From Symsagittifera roscoffensis (taxonomy: Eukaryota; Xenacoelomorpha; Acoela; Convolutidae), in the NCBI RefSeq assembly GCF_963678635.1, contig NC_087063.1, forward strand, positions 31,508,599 to 31,572,598: a stretch of 64,000 nt of DNA, written 5' to 3'. A program made the translations under genes and the position numbers. This document shows positions 43,140 to 58,100 of the stretch, in pieces; within the stretch, counting starts at the first letter, position 1, and every line of letters starts with the position of its first letter. The notes under the pieces were generated by a model. The model was not told the DNA's origin. It made no database searches and worked only from the letters and a program-made list of their open reading frames with translations.

Positions 43140-46100
43140 ATGTCAACTTTCGATAAAGTATCAGCCGATCAAACGTCTATAAAATCGATAAAATCAAGTA
43201 AAATACCGACAGCAAAAACCAACCAAAAACCCCACAGTGCTAACAAATCGGTAGTTCCAAGGCCGAGGAAACTAGAAACTGCTGTCTGTCTTGAACCTGA
43301 TCAGAAAACTTCACCACAGATTCACTCTGCTGCACCTCAAGTTGCCAAAAACAGCCAAACTGCTTCAAAAATTCACTCCAGTGAAAACTTACAGAACTCA
43401 AACAGTCACAGAAGAGCGTTTGACGATAATGCTATAAACCGAGAAGCATTATACGGAGATCTCAGTTTTGATCTCAACTCAAACCACGACGAAGATGATG
43501 ATGAGGAGCTAACTGAAGACATTTCAGAAAGTTTTCACGTCGAAACAGACACCGACGTTTCATTCACGAATATTGCCAAACTATTCCGGGAACAATCTAA
43601 ACAGAAGATGTACAAGTCGGCTGTTCACAGCCAGCAAATGTTCCCGAGACCTGTTATGTCGAAAGTCATCAATTCCGTAGCGCAACCAGTTTCCGATTTC
43701 TATTGCAACGTGACTCATCATCATAAGTTAGAAGACGAATTGACCGCTTTGCAGAGCAAACTGTACGATATTCAGTGCAATGAGGTAGGTGTTTCAAATT
43801 TCAAAACTGGCTTCAAAACATAGAAATTGCAAAAGCTGAATGTCAAGCGAATCACAATAATGAAGAGCATTCACATATGCAAAATTTCGTTCTTTTTAAT
43901 TGAATGCTTGATCTTTCTAGCAATCCATGATGTTATATAGTAATCATCTGATAGAAAAATAACCTATTCACACTTCGTAACAAACAGTAAGAAACGTAAA
44001 GGATTTTCATAAACACAGAAATTTGTTGATAAAACCGATAATTGTTTCGCTTTTTAGAACCCTCTGGAGTTACTCGAACTAAGAAAACAACTAAAAGAAA
44101 AGGATTCGAAAATCAGTCAACTTGAATCCACAGTGTTAACTTTGTCTGGTGGATCGCGTTTGAATGAGGGAACTTCGATTGATGCTGCGTCAGAGAAAGT
44201 CTCGTTGGATTTGTTCAAAGCGAGAGTCCTCTCACTCACAGCAGCTCTCGGAAGATACACAACGTCAGAAAAGTAAGCCACGAAACTTTAACAAGTTGTG
44301 ATCAGAAAATCACCACAGTCAAACATTTTCTTCGGTGTATTTAACAACAAATGGTACATGAGCAAAAAAATCAATTACCGATAACTAAAAATTGACTTAT
44401 CACTCGTTCCATAAGACGCATACAAAGAACAACACTAAATTCTTCAGTTGGCTTTTTTTCCCGCAAAGCGCAGATCTTTTTTATTTAAAAAAAATATTGA
44501 ATTCGAAAGGTGATTTGTTCATAGGGTGATTGAGAACTACCTGGAGGGCAAATGTGGTCTAGACCGAGTACAAGAATTGGTCTCGCGTGCTGAAAGTGTA
44601 AACCAGTTGTCAGCTGAGTCCAGTCATCTGGAACAGGAAATTGAGAAGAACCAGAGTCAGTTGGATCACTTGGAGGGGTTGATCGCTAAATGTGAAGACC
44701 AAGCGGTCCAGTTGGACAATCAAGTTAGCATTGTGTATTTGTTTCCTTTTCTTATCATTACCTTTGACAAATTAGATTCAGTTAACGAAACCTCAAAATA
44801 ATACACAAAGGCGAAGCATAAAACAAATCTTGAACATTTAATTTTCAACAAAAACGACCTGATTTTTTTAACAAATAAATACTTTTCTGACTTTGAAGCA
44901 TTACAAAATAAGGTGAGTGAGCCGATAAAAAATAAACCGAAACCATTTAAGCCGAATGAAGCTTTTAAGCGGAAAAAAGGAAAACCTAAGAAAACAAGGA
45001 CAGCCGGAAAACAAGTTGCACAGAATGTTCCGACTATAATCTTAAAAAAATACATAAAACGATTGCTTTTTAATGTTTATTTTTCAAATTAAAGTGGTTT
45101 TTTCGCGAGTTGTGTGATAAATGGATCTGACGAAAACCAACATTTTGGCCATATTCGGCTGTCATAGGCAAATTGGCTAATCGGGCAACGGTTTTAGTCG
45201 AAAAAAGACTTTTTTTCAAATTTTTTTTGAAAAAAGTTTTGAAATTTTGAAGGTTTTATTCCGAATATGGTGCTAAAAAATTTCGAAACATAAATTTACT
45301 GGGTTTCAACTAAAGTTTCATGGTTTATTCTTCTAAAACAAGCTTGCTCGCTAGCTTAACTTGCTCGAATTTTGACTAAAACTCGAAAATTTCAACCCAG
45401 TTTTTCTCGATACTCGTACGACTTTTTGAAAACTTTGGCTTTGATATGATATATCACTCCACTCATTACGATGATTATTTGCGGTAAACACTTTGTGAAA
45501 AACAAAATAAACCTGCTCGCTCACGTCATTCGCTCGAAATTAGACAAAAACCAAAAATTTCAAACTGGTTTTTCTCGACACTGGGACAACTTTTTGAAAA
45601 TTTTGTCTTGAATATGATATATCACTCCACCAACTATGGTGATTATTTGTGGTAAATACTTTTGGTCGGAAAACAAAATAGGCCTGCTCGCTCACCTCAT
45701 TCTCTCAAAATAAGGCAAAAAATCAAAAAATTCAAACTGGTTTTTCTCGACACTGGGCAATTTTTATTTCGTTCGAACCACGATTGCAAGGGCTTTAATT
45801 TGATATTTCGCTCGACCTATTCCGATGACTGTTTGTGGTACCTGATTTTGCAAGGAAAACAAAAAAAAAGAAAAAAATAACACGCACCCGAATACAAAAT
45901 TCCTCCCCATTTACAATGTTCGAGACAATAAACAACGAAAACGAATTGGTATTAGTTTCAAATATTACAGGAGTAATCCAAAAACATATGCAGACAAACG
46001 AAAGTTCGACAACTCAATTTTTCCCCGAAAAAAATTCAATGTCATGCATACGGAAACGAACAAGGTCCAACTCGAACGCCACACCTTAGGGTAAAAATGC

Positions 46101-49100
46101 ATCCGCATTAACTCTAGGACATATGGGCAAAGGTCTCGAAGTTGCTAAGGTTCACGTATAAAGCATCTTCACAATTTCTTACAAGTGTGTGAAAAAAAAT
46201 CGTTTACGGGAAAAATATAGTTCCTAATTACGAGACACTTGCTATCGCAAATCTACTTAAAGACATTCCCTTTAGCAAGTTCAAATTGTTAAGGCAAGTT
46301 TAGATCAGTTCCTCTTCCAAAATTTCAATTAGAGATCTCCTTCTCGGCCCATTTATTGCGAATTTCTGCAAGCAAAAAAACTGGAACCTGATTGGTTTAT
46401 TATTGCACCAGTGGCGAATTACCCCCTTCAGAGATTTTGAAAATACCCATTCGAGGAAATCCTAGATCCGCCCCTGTATTTCACCCAGAAAAATCCTCTC
46501 CCTAATCCAGCTCGGGGAAGCTGCTACCTTGATCTGCTATGGTATAATTAGCAGCAATTTTTCCAAAATCTTGCATCAAGTTTTGTGGGCAGATTCGAGC
46601 TTATATACTTAAGTGAAACTAAATATGGTAGGCTTGCTCTATTTTTTTTAGATAAAAACAAAAATGTCGAGCCTAGAAGACAAAGAAGCAAAATGGCATC
46701 TTTTCCAAAAACAGGGTCGGGAATTCAGTTTCGAAATCGAAAAAGCAGCTTCCGATCTAGAAGAGACGAGCTCAACAGTTGATGTTCTGAAAAAAGAAAG
46801 CAAACTGTTGGCTGCAGAGAAAGCTCAAATTAAATCAGAATTATCCGAGTTGGAGACAAATCTGCAGATAAAACAGAGTGAATACGACAGCTTACAGAAA
46901 TTATGCGGAGACGCCTGCACTCTGTAAGTTTCACCACATTTAATTATGCCAAATCACAAATGAAGCTAACTGAATATCGATGCCAGGTTTGCCACCTACA
47001 CATTCCACGGCACCGAAATAACTTCAGCGTTAGCAATCGTTCAATATAAAAACCGTCCGCTTTCTGAAAGAAAAAAACAATCGGTTGTTGTGATAATTCT
47101 CAAAATTTTGCATTTGGCGTAGTGTTTCACCGTAACCCATAACGCCTGACAATCGAACAAAAAATTTAGCAGTAGAAATTCAACCACTTACAAGACAAAC
47201 TCAGCATGGCAAAGTAGCAGACAGAAAATGAGACAGCAGCCTCAAAGTCAGAAAAAAATATATTTAAAAAAAATGTCGAAAAAAAATTATTTATTTCAAT
47301 TTTCATGTGTTTGTCGTGAATGAAGTTCAATTTGAGGAAAACATGTCGAGAAACACAACTTCATTGAATTAGTTAGGATTCAGCAAAAATTTACCAAACA
47401 TTAACTAAATCGACAATACTTGAGTAGACGTCCATTGAGCCGCAAAAAAAATGCTGTCGAAAATCGAGCTATAAAATATTGAATCTCAAAGCTTTTACGT
47501 CAACCCCCAAAAAATTATCAGTCATAAAAATCTACTTTCAACTTTAACGGGGCGTTTTATGAGGCGAATAAAGCAATATAATATAGGCCGAAACCATTTA
47601 TGCCAAAATCATGCTAGGCGAAACAAAAATCATAACAAAAACGACATTGTACAAAATTGCTGGTAAAATCTTAAATTGCAGGAATAAATCGAAACAAGAC
47701 TGCTCGTATTAGGGCGAAGCACTGAATGTTTCGACTGCTTTTTAAGGTCTATGGAGCAGTAATAACATGGAAAATTTAAAAAAAAATAAAAAAAAAAATT
47801 TCTAAAAAATTTGAGATTTTTTGTGAAAACATCCCCCACACGCCATATGAAGTACAAAGTGGTAGATTTTGCTCCTATTAACAAATCAGCTATGGCAAAC
47901 AATCTTCTTTCAACCAATTTGGAACAATCTATAAGACGGATTAAATCTCGCTTGCGCGTTAATAGCGCGAAATATATCGCGCGTTAATTGTCCCAAATTG
48001 GCCAAAATGGCAAATTTTAAACCCTTATAACTTTACGAAAAATGATCACAGGTGAAGTATCTTTTCAAATTTAAGCTCAAGACAACAATAGCTTTCGAAT
48101 GGTCTTAAAAAATTCCGTCAAAAAAGGCTAGTTAAAAAGTCGAAACTTGTCTGAAGAAAAAAAAACCCACCCCGAGCACAAATATTCCGTTACTTCCGTA
48201 TCGAAAGTCGGACAATGACTTCCAATTATATTGGTAATTTCCAGCTGGTAAATTCTAAAATTACAGGAATTAAATCGAAATAACTTCCAATTATATTTTC
48301 GGAAAAATAAGCCGACCAAAAAACAGCAGAAAAACGATAGTCCGTACGTTACATTTTTTCCTCGTTACAGAAAAAATCTCCAGGCTGGAATCAAAACAAC
48401 AACTTTTGTCGTTCCAACCATGCGCAAAACCTCTGCGCCAAACAAGTAAAATTAGTAGCTGGCACTTGATATGTTGATAATAATTCTGACGAATTCTGTG
48501 AACAAAGTTTCCAACGGGAAAAAATTCTAGAACCCAGTTGCAATACCCTTGCTAATTGAAAAGTTAATGAAATTCAATTTTAAATTCAATATAATATGTG
48601 AGCTTCGACTGGGTTATATGTCCCATCAGAACTCGCACAGCAATGAAAAAATCATTCTGAAGCCTGTCCAATTCTGAATCGAGAAAAAACTAGTAATCTG
48701 AATGGAGTAGATCACTATTGCTACATTACCTCTCAAATTCAGCGTGTGATGAGCCACGCGTGGAAGTCGTCAGCTGCTTTTATTTCAATGACCTCCCTCT
48801 TTTTCTGGCAAAAATTTTGTTTTGAAATGCTCATTTTTCAAATTTTGAACCACTTAAGCAAAAGGGAAAGATCTTTGCATTACCAAAAGTTTTGTCGCAA
48901 AAGCACCTCAATTAAAATATCTCAGCTAATTCTGGAAACGTTTTCAATTTATTTGAGCTTCTATTAACTGATAATTAAAGCTCTTTCTCCATTATCTCTC
49001 GCTGTAAAAATAATGCTTCTAGGTTGAAGAAAGCAAGGTCTGATGAAACAGAATTGCATGAGGGCTTAGAGGAATGCGAGGGTTTGCTGGAGCGAAAAGA

Positions 49101-52100
49101 AAATGAACTACAAGACTTAGAGGATCAGGTAAACAAAGCGATGCTATAAACGCTCTTAACTCTATGAAAAAATCATTAATATTAATAGTAAAAAAATATT
49201 GCAGTTAGTCAGTTGCATTTCCGATCATTTTTACCACAAAAACCTGAAAACTTAGATTTCAATTAATTAATTACACAGATGACCGATTATGAAACTAACA
49301 TTATGACGCCCAATAGTTTTTTTTTCTAGATTGATCTATTGACATCCGAACACAATATTGCCAAATCTACTTTCTTGAAGCAAGCCAAGAATTTGGAACT
49401 GGTCACGCAGGAACTTGAATCTGTCAAAACCGAGCTCAAATCAGCAAAAAATAGTTTAGAAGCAGTGAATAAAGAGCGAGCCGAAAAATGTGACACCTTA
49501 GAATCCGATGTGAAGAGTTTAGAGAAACGCAAAGTAGAATGTGAACAATTTCTGAAGAGTGTGGATGAAAAATACCAGAAGTTGTGCTCACAAGCTGAAC
49601 AACAGGCTGAAAAAATAAAGGCAACTTTTTTGAATTCTCAGTCAGCAAACCACTTGATATGTGGAGCATACTCAATTAAATGAGCTAAATTGAAAGTTCT
49701 GGTAGCTTTGGGACCAAAAAAATCTGCTGAAACTCATAAGTTTAGAATTCCTATAAATTTCCAAGATATAAACTGTTCATTTTGAAAGTGTTGAATGTAC
49801 AAACTAAAACGTTTTTCTTTGGATGTAGAAATTGGCCAATGAAAGCGAGGGAGCGATAACCAGACGAAACTACCTGGTTGAGCTGATGCAGTTAGAGGAA
49901 ACTCAACTAGATGGTCTCAAAACACAGCATGGAGAAAGAATTCAACAACTTCAATCGTTGCAAGCTGATCTCAATGAAGTAATGAACATTCAATAGACTA
50001 TTTTTGTTACGTTTTCAATCGAGGATTTTGAACATAATTGCGGTGTAAAGCAACTGAAAAACACAATTCTTCAACTGAAAAATTCATGAATTTTTGTTTA
50101 TCAAAATGCGACACATTTGGATAATCTTAAATAACTCATCCTTATTTTTATCATCACCGATTTGTTACAATTTCAGGAGCGCAATGAGCTAGAGAGGCTC
50201 AAGAAGGAGCGTCTAAGGGCAGATCAACAAATTGCTCTAGCAAAAAACAACGCACAGGCTTTCGAAAAGGAATCAACTGAAATTGAAACAGAGAGGGAGA
50301 GAGTCAAACTTTCTATGGCTGAGTTGGATAAAAGGAAAAGAGTTCTGGAGTCTGAGATTTCACAGCTGGAATCAACTGTCCACAGCATAAAACAGTAATT
50401 ACATTCAACAAGCACAGAGTATTAAAAAACTTAAGCATTTGACATACTCTCGGAAGTCGATCCTACTTTCAGTATTCGACCAAGATAGAAAATGTACTCC
50501 CCGCAAGAAAACGGCCCCACCAGTCAAAAGTATTCCGATCCAATCCGTAATTTTTCCTCCGAAACTGGCAAAAAAATGACAAAATGGGTCTTTAATGTGA
50601 CTGCTTGGGAAATCAATTTTTGAAATGCAGTCTTAAAATTTTAAACAAGCTTCCAACTTTCGATTTTGTCCATTCACGCGCCAAAACAATTTTAAAAGAT
50701 CGTCAAAGCTGAGCTTCATACCACTTGCAATACCTTACAAACATAATTAGCAGACAGGAGACACAACTAAAGCAAGAGACCAAATCAAAAGCCAAGGAGA
50801 CCTTCTCATTGTTGAATGTCCTTTTCAAGTCTATGAACGAACTTCATCACCTTGAAGACAATTGAATTTCCAGAATCTTTAATGTATGACACTTTTTTGA
50901 TACAGTCCGAACAATTTGAGAAATATGGACCAGTAGATAAAATTTTGATCCGCTGCAAAAGCTCTAATTTTCCTACAAAAATGATATATACTTTTGAAAC
51001 AAAAATCCATTCAAGTTTTTTTGTGCCATTTCAATTTTTCTGTTGAAGAGCGCAATTGCGCTTCCACATATCAAATGAATTTGAAACAATTTTTAGCAGG
51101 AAAAAAATTGCCACTGAATCTAAAACTTTTGCGATATTTTTTCTAGAAAAAACCAGACAATAACCCAAATAAGTATCCTCAGTTCGTTCACACCTACACA
51201 TTGAGCCGACATAAAATGAGACGAAAACATTCACCTCTAAAAATACGGTTTCGAGAATTTCAGAAGACAAGTGCTATCGTTGAATCAATGTTTTCCCCCC
51301 TGCAATTTAAAAAAAATGGATTCAAATGTAAAATTGTACTCCACTGGTTAACTTGTAAGTTTGTACCAAATCAAAGAAAAAGATTTTAAAAAACTCGCGA
51401 CCAAAATAAGTGCATTCACCTCGCTCATAGATGAGGGCTGAACTAAACGAAATCCTGGACGTTCTGTACTTCCAATTTGTAAACATTAGTGAACAGTTTT
51501 AGCCGAACATATTTTTGAAGACGTATAAGAAGTTTGTCAAAACTCTTCTTTTTATAATTGGAGCGTTTGCCTTTTAATTGGAACTCATGTTTCAGAAATA
51601 TTGCTCATGCCGAATCGGAACTTGAAAAGATTAACGAACAAACTGAGTTACAGTTGTCAACTAAGCGGGAAATCGAAGCCCATATTAATGACTTGGGTAA
51701 GGAAAGGATTCCACTGCAACACAGCATCAAAACCCTTCAATCGGAATATTCAAGTAAGAAACCATGATTCAGTTATGATTTCAGGCAAATTACTCTTTTA
51801 TCTTTCATATTTTTCACTTAAATATTTGATTTTTCAGAATACTGCGAAGCTGCAAAATCACTAGCTGGGGAAATTGACAACAGATCTAACAAAATCAAAC
51901 AATTGAACGAAGTGAGTGTTCTGCTTGAGTAAAATGGAAAGTACAATAGTATTATATGTTTCGGCCACTAATTTGCCTGTTTACTCTGACAAAAATAGTA
52001 ACTTTCGCAACTAACAAAAAATCTCAATCAAAAACTGAAGAAAAGCCAATTTTGAAGCGAAATAATGGTATTTCTGAAGTAATTCTCTGACACCACTTAA

Positions 52101-55100
52101 AATGCCTCCCGAATCTCGGTTATGTTCTAGTTTTTTCCTCGCTTTAGGTTATCTCAGAACTGAGCCAACAGATTCTCAGGGAAGAAAAACTCTTGAAAGA
52201 CAAGCAAGGCGAATCTGAAGAACTGAGAAGACGCCAAGACTCGTTCGAGGAACTGAAACGCAAACTCGATGCTGAGAAAGCAATTAGGCAGGGTAAGACC
52301 ATGCGACCACACATTCGTAAATCTAGGATTATTACTTGCAATCAATCTAGTCAGCTTTGACATCAACAGAATATTTTATGTCAATTTAACCACTTATTTA
52401 AGGTGGCTCTCTTTAACTACTCTTCCCTCTTGGGTACACACGTTTTCAACCCTATAAAAGACTAAATCAATGGTTAAGCATATGTGAATAATACAGCTAG
52501 TAACGAATGTTTTCTCTCCTGGCTAAGGAAGGGGGTAGTTACAGAGATCTTAATACGCTAATGTTTTGGCCTAATGATAATGTTTTGGCCTAACATTTCC
52601 TATCGTGGGAACTTATACTTAAATGATTTCTAATTTCAAAAATTACTACTTTGTTTGGCTTGGAAATAATTTCATTATTTACTATTATTAATATTATTAT
52701 GATTATTATTTTTGTTCCGACTTTCGAAAACGGAATAATTATGCTTGGGGTGGTTTTTTTATTCAGTCAATCTTCGGCGATCGAAATTATAGTTTTTGAC
52801 AAAAAGATTTTACGCCCCATTGAAGATATCGACTTCCTAAAATCAAAATTAAAAAGATCAAATTTAAACATAGCCAACTAACAGTTGGAAAAAAGTAATG
52901 AACGCAAAGAAAATGAAAAAAAAAAACCAACTTGTTTTTTCAAGAGCCTTCAACTTTTGAATTTCGAAGAAAAAAACAGATGGCCTTAAAGCTCTTTGAC
53001 TTTGAAGAATAATTTATGATGGACACTTTTTTGTTAAAATTAACCCAATTTGAGAAAACTGGATCAATACGTATAACTTTTATTTCGCTGGGAAATCTGA
53101 TAATTAATTTCCATTTTCGAAATTAGAAGTCGATCACGCTTTTCGTGACCTTTACACTTTTGCTGTTCGATGGTGGAAATTGCCTTCCTTTTAACAATGA
53201 AAATGCACTGAACTTAACAAAAATCAAAGTCAAACCGCGAAAAATCAAAATTGGCCATGAACAAATGAACTTTTACCTGAAAAAAAAAACAAAAAAAGCA
53301 AGACCTATATAAGAGTACTCACTACCTTCATCACTCTTAAAAAGATGAGGTTAGCTAATCGGTCGTATTAATTTCGTACGACTCAAACTTTCACACTTGA
53401 TCTCTAATTTTGTACAAAATTTATAGTTTTTCAATATACGAGCAGTCTTGTTATGATTACTAATATGATTATTATGATTATCATCACACAAGCGAAGCAA
53501 AGCTCCGCAGTACTTGCAATACCACATAAAAAGGATTGCAAGCTAGCAGAAAATTAAAGGAGAAACACTGAGTCCAAAAAAAAATCGAAAAAAACAGCAA
53601 AATTAGAATCAAAATTACGTACAGCAAAAATAACATTAGAAAGATGTGACAATTACGCCGACGAAACAAAAACTAAGCGACGAAACAAAAAAGCCAAATA
53701 ATAGGACAAAATTCTTCAGAAATAGAAAATTTCCCGTTAAAAAAATAGGTCCTGGTCAGATTCGAATTTCCAGACGTATTCGTTACCTCCAGACTAAGTG
53801 TACCGGAGACGCTAACAAACTTAAATTCATTATAAACTAATTACCAAGTGATTCTGTTAAACATACTGTTGAAAATTTCTTGAATAAAAATATTTTAGAC
53901 CTCGAAAACAAACTGAATGAGGTTGAAAATCGACTGGCCAAAGTTCTAGAAGAAACTGAGTCTACAAAAAAATCTGAAGAGAAACTATTCAACAGGAATA
54001 GCCAACTGAAACACACTGTTTCATCTCTTAGAAGCGAGCTTAGTGCGGCTTTATCGTCGAAAAGGAATCTTGAGGAGGTAAGTTCTTTTTTACAATATTC
54101 GCGAGTGTAAGCTAGTATTCAAGCCACGGACATGCAGATTACGAATCATATGCCTTCCGAGCGGACTCATCTATTTTGCTTTGCTGTTCTACGTAATTCA
54201 CTTGTCCTGTAATAGTAAATAACGGGCCCTAGGAAATTAGACAAAAAATTGGACGACCTTAAAGAAACGGAATTTACGGACAACCAGTATTTACTCAGCC
54301 AAAAGTTAATTTAAGTCAGGAAAGAAATTTCACGCAATTTGACGCAAGTTATTGTCTAAATTCCGTTATTTTTGGATCGTCTAATGCACTTCGATAAAAA
54401 TGATAAAGACAGGCTACTAAAACGCTCGCCGAATACATTGAGCGCTATACAGATATACTTTAACTCAAATGTTGATCACAAACGAGCACTTTAGCTAAGA
54501 AGAAACATGAATTCAAATTAAAACACAAGCATTTGCTTAAGTAAAAAACTTGAACATGTAAACAAATCCTTTATTTTTTGAAGGTATTATGCTTTGCATC
54601 GAAAGATATTGGCTCCATTGGTAAATTTAGGGTAAAAATTGAGCACATGCGACAAAAGTTAAACTAGATTTCAATCAATACAATAATAGCAGGTTGCTGG
54701 GCAAATACCCAATTTCATATTTTTTTAGGTTGACCAAATTGATTTTATGAGCTCTCCCAAACCACTAAAATACCGTTTTGGTCTAATTTCTGCGCCTTTA
54801 GAAAAAATTTAGGGTCCGTCACCAGAAATGGATATCTCAAATCAGTACAAAGGGGACCCTTTGGGTCGGCAAGAGGTCGAATCTCTGAGGAGGGGGGGGG
54901 GGGGGGTCCGCATTTGTGACCATTTGAAAATAGTCATTTTGGCAGTACTGCTGGACTAGTTTATAAACATTTTTAAGGCGGGAATAATATCGCGATGAAT
55001 TACTTGCCATCAGATCAATCTTGTTTGTAAGCAGTTCTTAAGTGTATTCTATATTGTAGGCGTTCAACAGTGCCGAAGTACAACAGTGCCGAAAAAGGCG

Positions 55101-58100
55101 GGAAAATTTTCAGAATAACTTAAACGCATTTTCTAAAGAGCGAGAAATTACTGACGCTAATTATCAAAGAAAATCACTCCAAATTTGGCGCTAAAATGTC
55201 TGCAACTGCAAATTAAATAATTATTTAGGCGCTAAAATGTTTAAATTGCAAATTTTCTCTCCCAAAATCTTTAAGTGCCACTAAAGATAGTAAGCGATCG
55301 CCGTTTAATTTTTGTTTGCCGCACTTAATATGTTGAAATTTGTTCATATTTTCGGCACTGTTGAACAAAGTTTTCATTTTCGGCACTGTTGAACTAAGTT
55401 TTACTTTTCGGCACTGTTGTACTTCGGCACTGTTGTACTGCCCCTCTATATTTATCGATTATTTAGTACTTCAATCAAAATTATATTCTAAAGAAGCCTT
55501 TTAGGAAAGCAGTTTTCATAGTAAATGGACGAAGTAATTTATCATTTATTCAGTACGAGCGTTATTGATTTTTTCAGAAACGAAACTAAGTTCGTTCAAT
55601 CTCAATTTTTTTTCTGACGTTTTGTTTTCCATTAATTGTTCGGACTTTCGATACGAAAGTAACGGAATATTTGTGCTCGGGGTGGGTTTTTTTTTCTTCA
55701 GACAAATTTAGACTTTTTAACTAGCCATTTTTGACAGAATTTTTTTATATCATTCAAAAGGTATTGTTGTCTTGAGCTTAAATTTGAAAAGATATTTCAC
55801 ATGTAACCATTTTTCGTAAAGTTATGAGGGTTTAAAGATTCTCATTTTGGCCATTTTGACCAATTTGGGACAATTAACGCGCGATATAATTCGCGCTATT
55901 AACGCGTAAGCGGAGGTTTAATCCGTCTTATAAATCGTTCCAAATTGGTTGAACGAAGCTTAATTGTCATAATTGATTTGTTACAAGGAACGAAATCTAT
56001 CTTTTTGTACTTTTTATGGCGTGTGGGAGATGATTTTTATAGAAAATTTCAAATTAAATTTTATTTTATTTCATTTAATTGTTCCGACTTTCGATACGTA
56101 AGTAACGGAATATTTTTTTGATGTTATTACTGCTGCTCCATAAACCTTAAAAGGCAGTCGGAACATTCAGGGCTTCGCCCTGATACGAGCAGTCTTGTTT
56201 GTTTTAAGTTCAGTTCAATTCGTTTGCTCAATGGAAAATGACGCTTTCGACACAAAACCAATATGCGCTTCGCAACAAAATTGGAGCTTTTAAAAGCATG
56301 AAAATGCAAAAGTATTTATGCTTTAAAAATGCACCTACGGGATTTGAACCCATATTCAGAGCTTAAGTCTAACATCCGGACAACTTCGCCATAGCACCTA
56401 CATTGCGTCCAAACACCAGCCAACAATTAAGCGGATAAAACAAAAATTATTAAGCTGCTAAAGAATTAGAGCAGAAGTGACATACGGAAAATGAGCACCA
56501 ATTTTTCCAGTTCTGTTGGAAAAAATGAACTCAAAATTTAATAAACGTTTGCTTGTCTGCATGTAAAGTGCGAACAGAAAAAGAAGTTTGACTAACCAAA
56601 TATTAAATATGCAAACTGCAATGAAATTGGAGCTTGACAATTAGTTTCTTTCAGATTTATTTTTTGACTTTTATTCTCAGATTTCCCCGCAAAGCTTAAA
56701 AATTTAGTTTCTTTCAGATTTATTTTTTGACTTTTATTGTCAGATTTCCCCGCAAAGCTTAAAGATTTCCCCGCAAAGCCCCATTAATTCAGCTGAGATC
56801 CATTTTTCAAGTAAACTTGAAAAAAAAAGATTTTTTTTTGTTTCTTTTAGCTTTTCAATAAATTTGCCATTGTCTGTTGGCTATGTTTTTTTGTTCCACT
56901 CTAAGACACTGTTCTTACTCATTGATTTGTTTCCAGGCTTGCATTTCTGAAATTTATTTTATTTCATGTCATGATAAATTGATTATAGTTTGAAAGTTTG
57001 AGCACATTTCATTTACTGTGTGCAATTCGTATTTTTACTGGCATTTAATGATCAATTTTCAGTAATTCGGGATAACTAAGTCCATGTCCGGTTGTTGTTA
57101 TAGCCAAAAACCCGAATCTTGTAACTTGAAAAATTGAGTTCTTCAAAGAAGTTTTCAGTTGTACATGTTGAACCGCAACGAGAATTTAACCTTCCTTGGA
57201 GCTCAATCAACGTTTTGTTTTTTTGTCAATCTGTTTCCGTGATGTATGTTTTTCAGGATGTCATTTTTGGACTCGATTGAGAAGCTTACTTACTAGAAGT
57301 GTACATCAAATTTAGAATTTTTAAAATTTTTTGTTTGAAGCAATTTATTTTCAGAAGTATATGATATTTAGTTGTTCGCAGTTGTTACCATTTTACAAAA
57401 AAAAAAACATTATTTAAGACAAGAAAGGTTTTCCTTTTGCCTTCGCGAGTTTTTTTATGCACTCCTATAGTTCGCTGTCAGGTTTGAAGTCTTCATTAAG
57501 AGTCTGGATTTTCAATTTTGCTTGTCAGCGAGGATTATTGTAATTTTTCAAAAAAGATTGAGGTCCGAATATTCCATGCTACATGCAGAGCAACCGGCTA
57601 CTGTTATTGTTACGACCACCAACGATGAGAAAGAACTTTAGATAGAGCGGAATTTTTTCATGCAAAATCAGGTACCATAAGCGACCTTCAGATAGAATCG
57701 TGTGATACATTAAATTCAACTTCATCAAGTCCCGATTCGAGCTGCAACGAAAGGTTTCAAACAAATTCTCTTAGTATCGAGGAAAAAGAAGTCGCAATAT
57801 TTGTTAAGAGAAATTCAGTCACTAAGATTGAAGTTGTCATTCTAAAAAAAACAGTTTTTATGAAAGCTATTAGTTATCTTATTGGGAATTTATATTGATT
57901 GTCTAATCAGCCCCCCTTTCCAAATCTCTCGGAAAAAGAAAAATTCATGAAACCAAAAATATTCATAAACTTTGTTTATGAATATTTTTGATTTCATGAT
58001 CTTTTCTTTTTCCGAATTTTTCTTTTTTAAACTGTGGCAAATTACCGAGCTCAGAACCTTGTACGGTAATCAAAAACTGTGGTAAATCGAAGAATCAAAA

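Noticed and set aside
56329..56402. Functional tRNA-Leu gene
   Set aside because: A and B boxes are good, but both ends read the same way (GTAGGTGC) and cannot pair as an acceptor stem.
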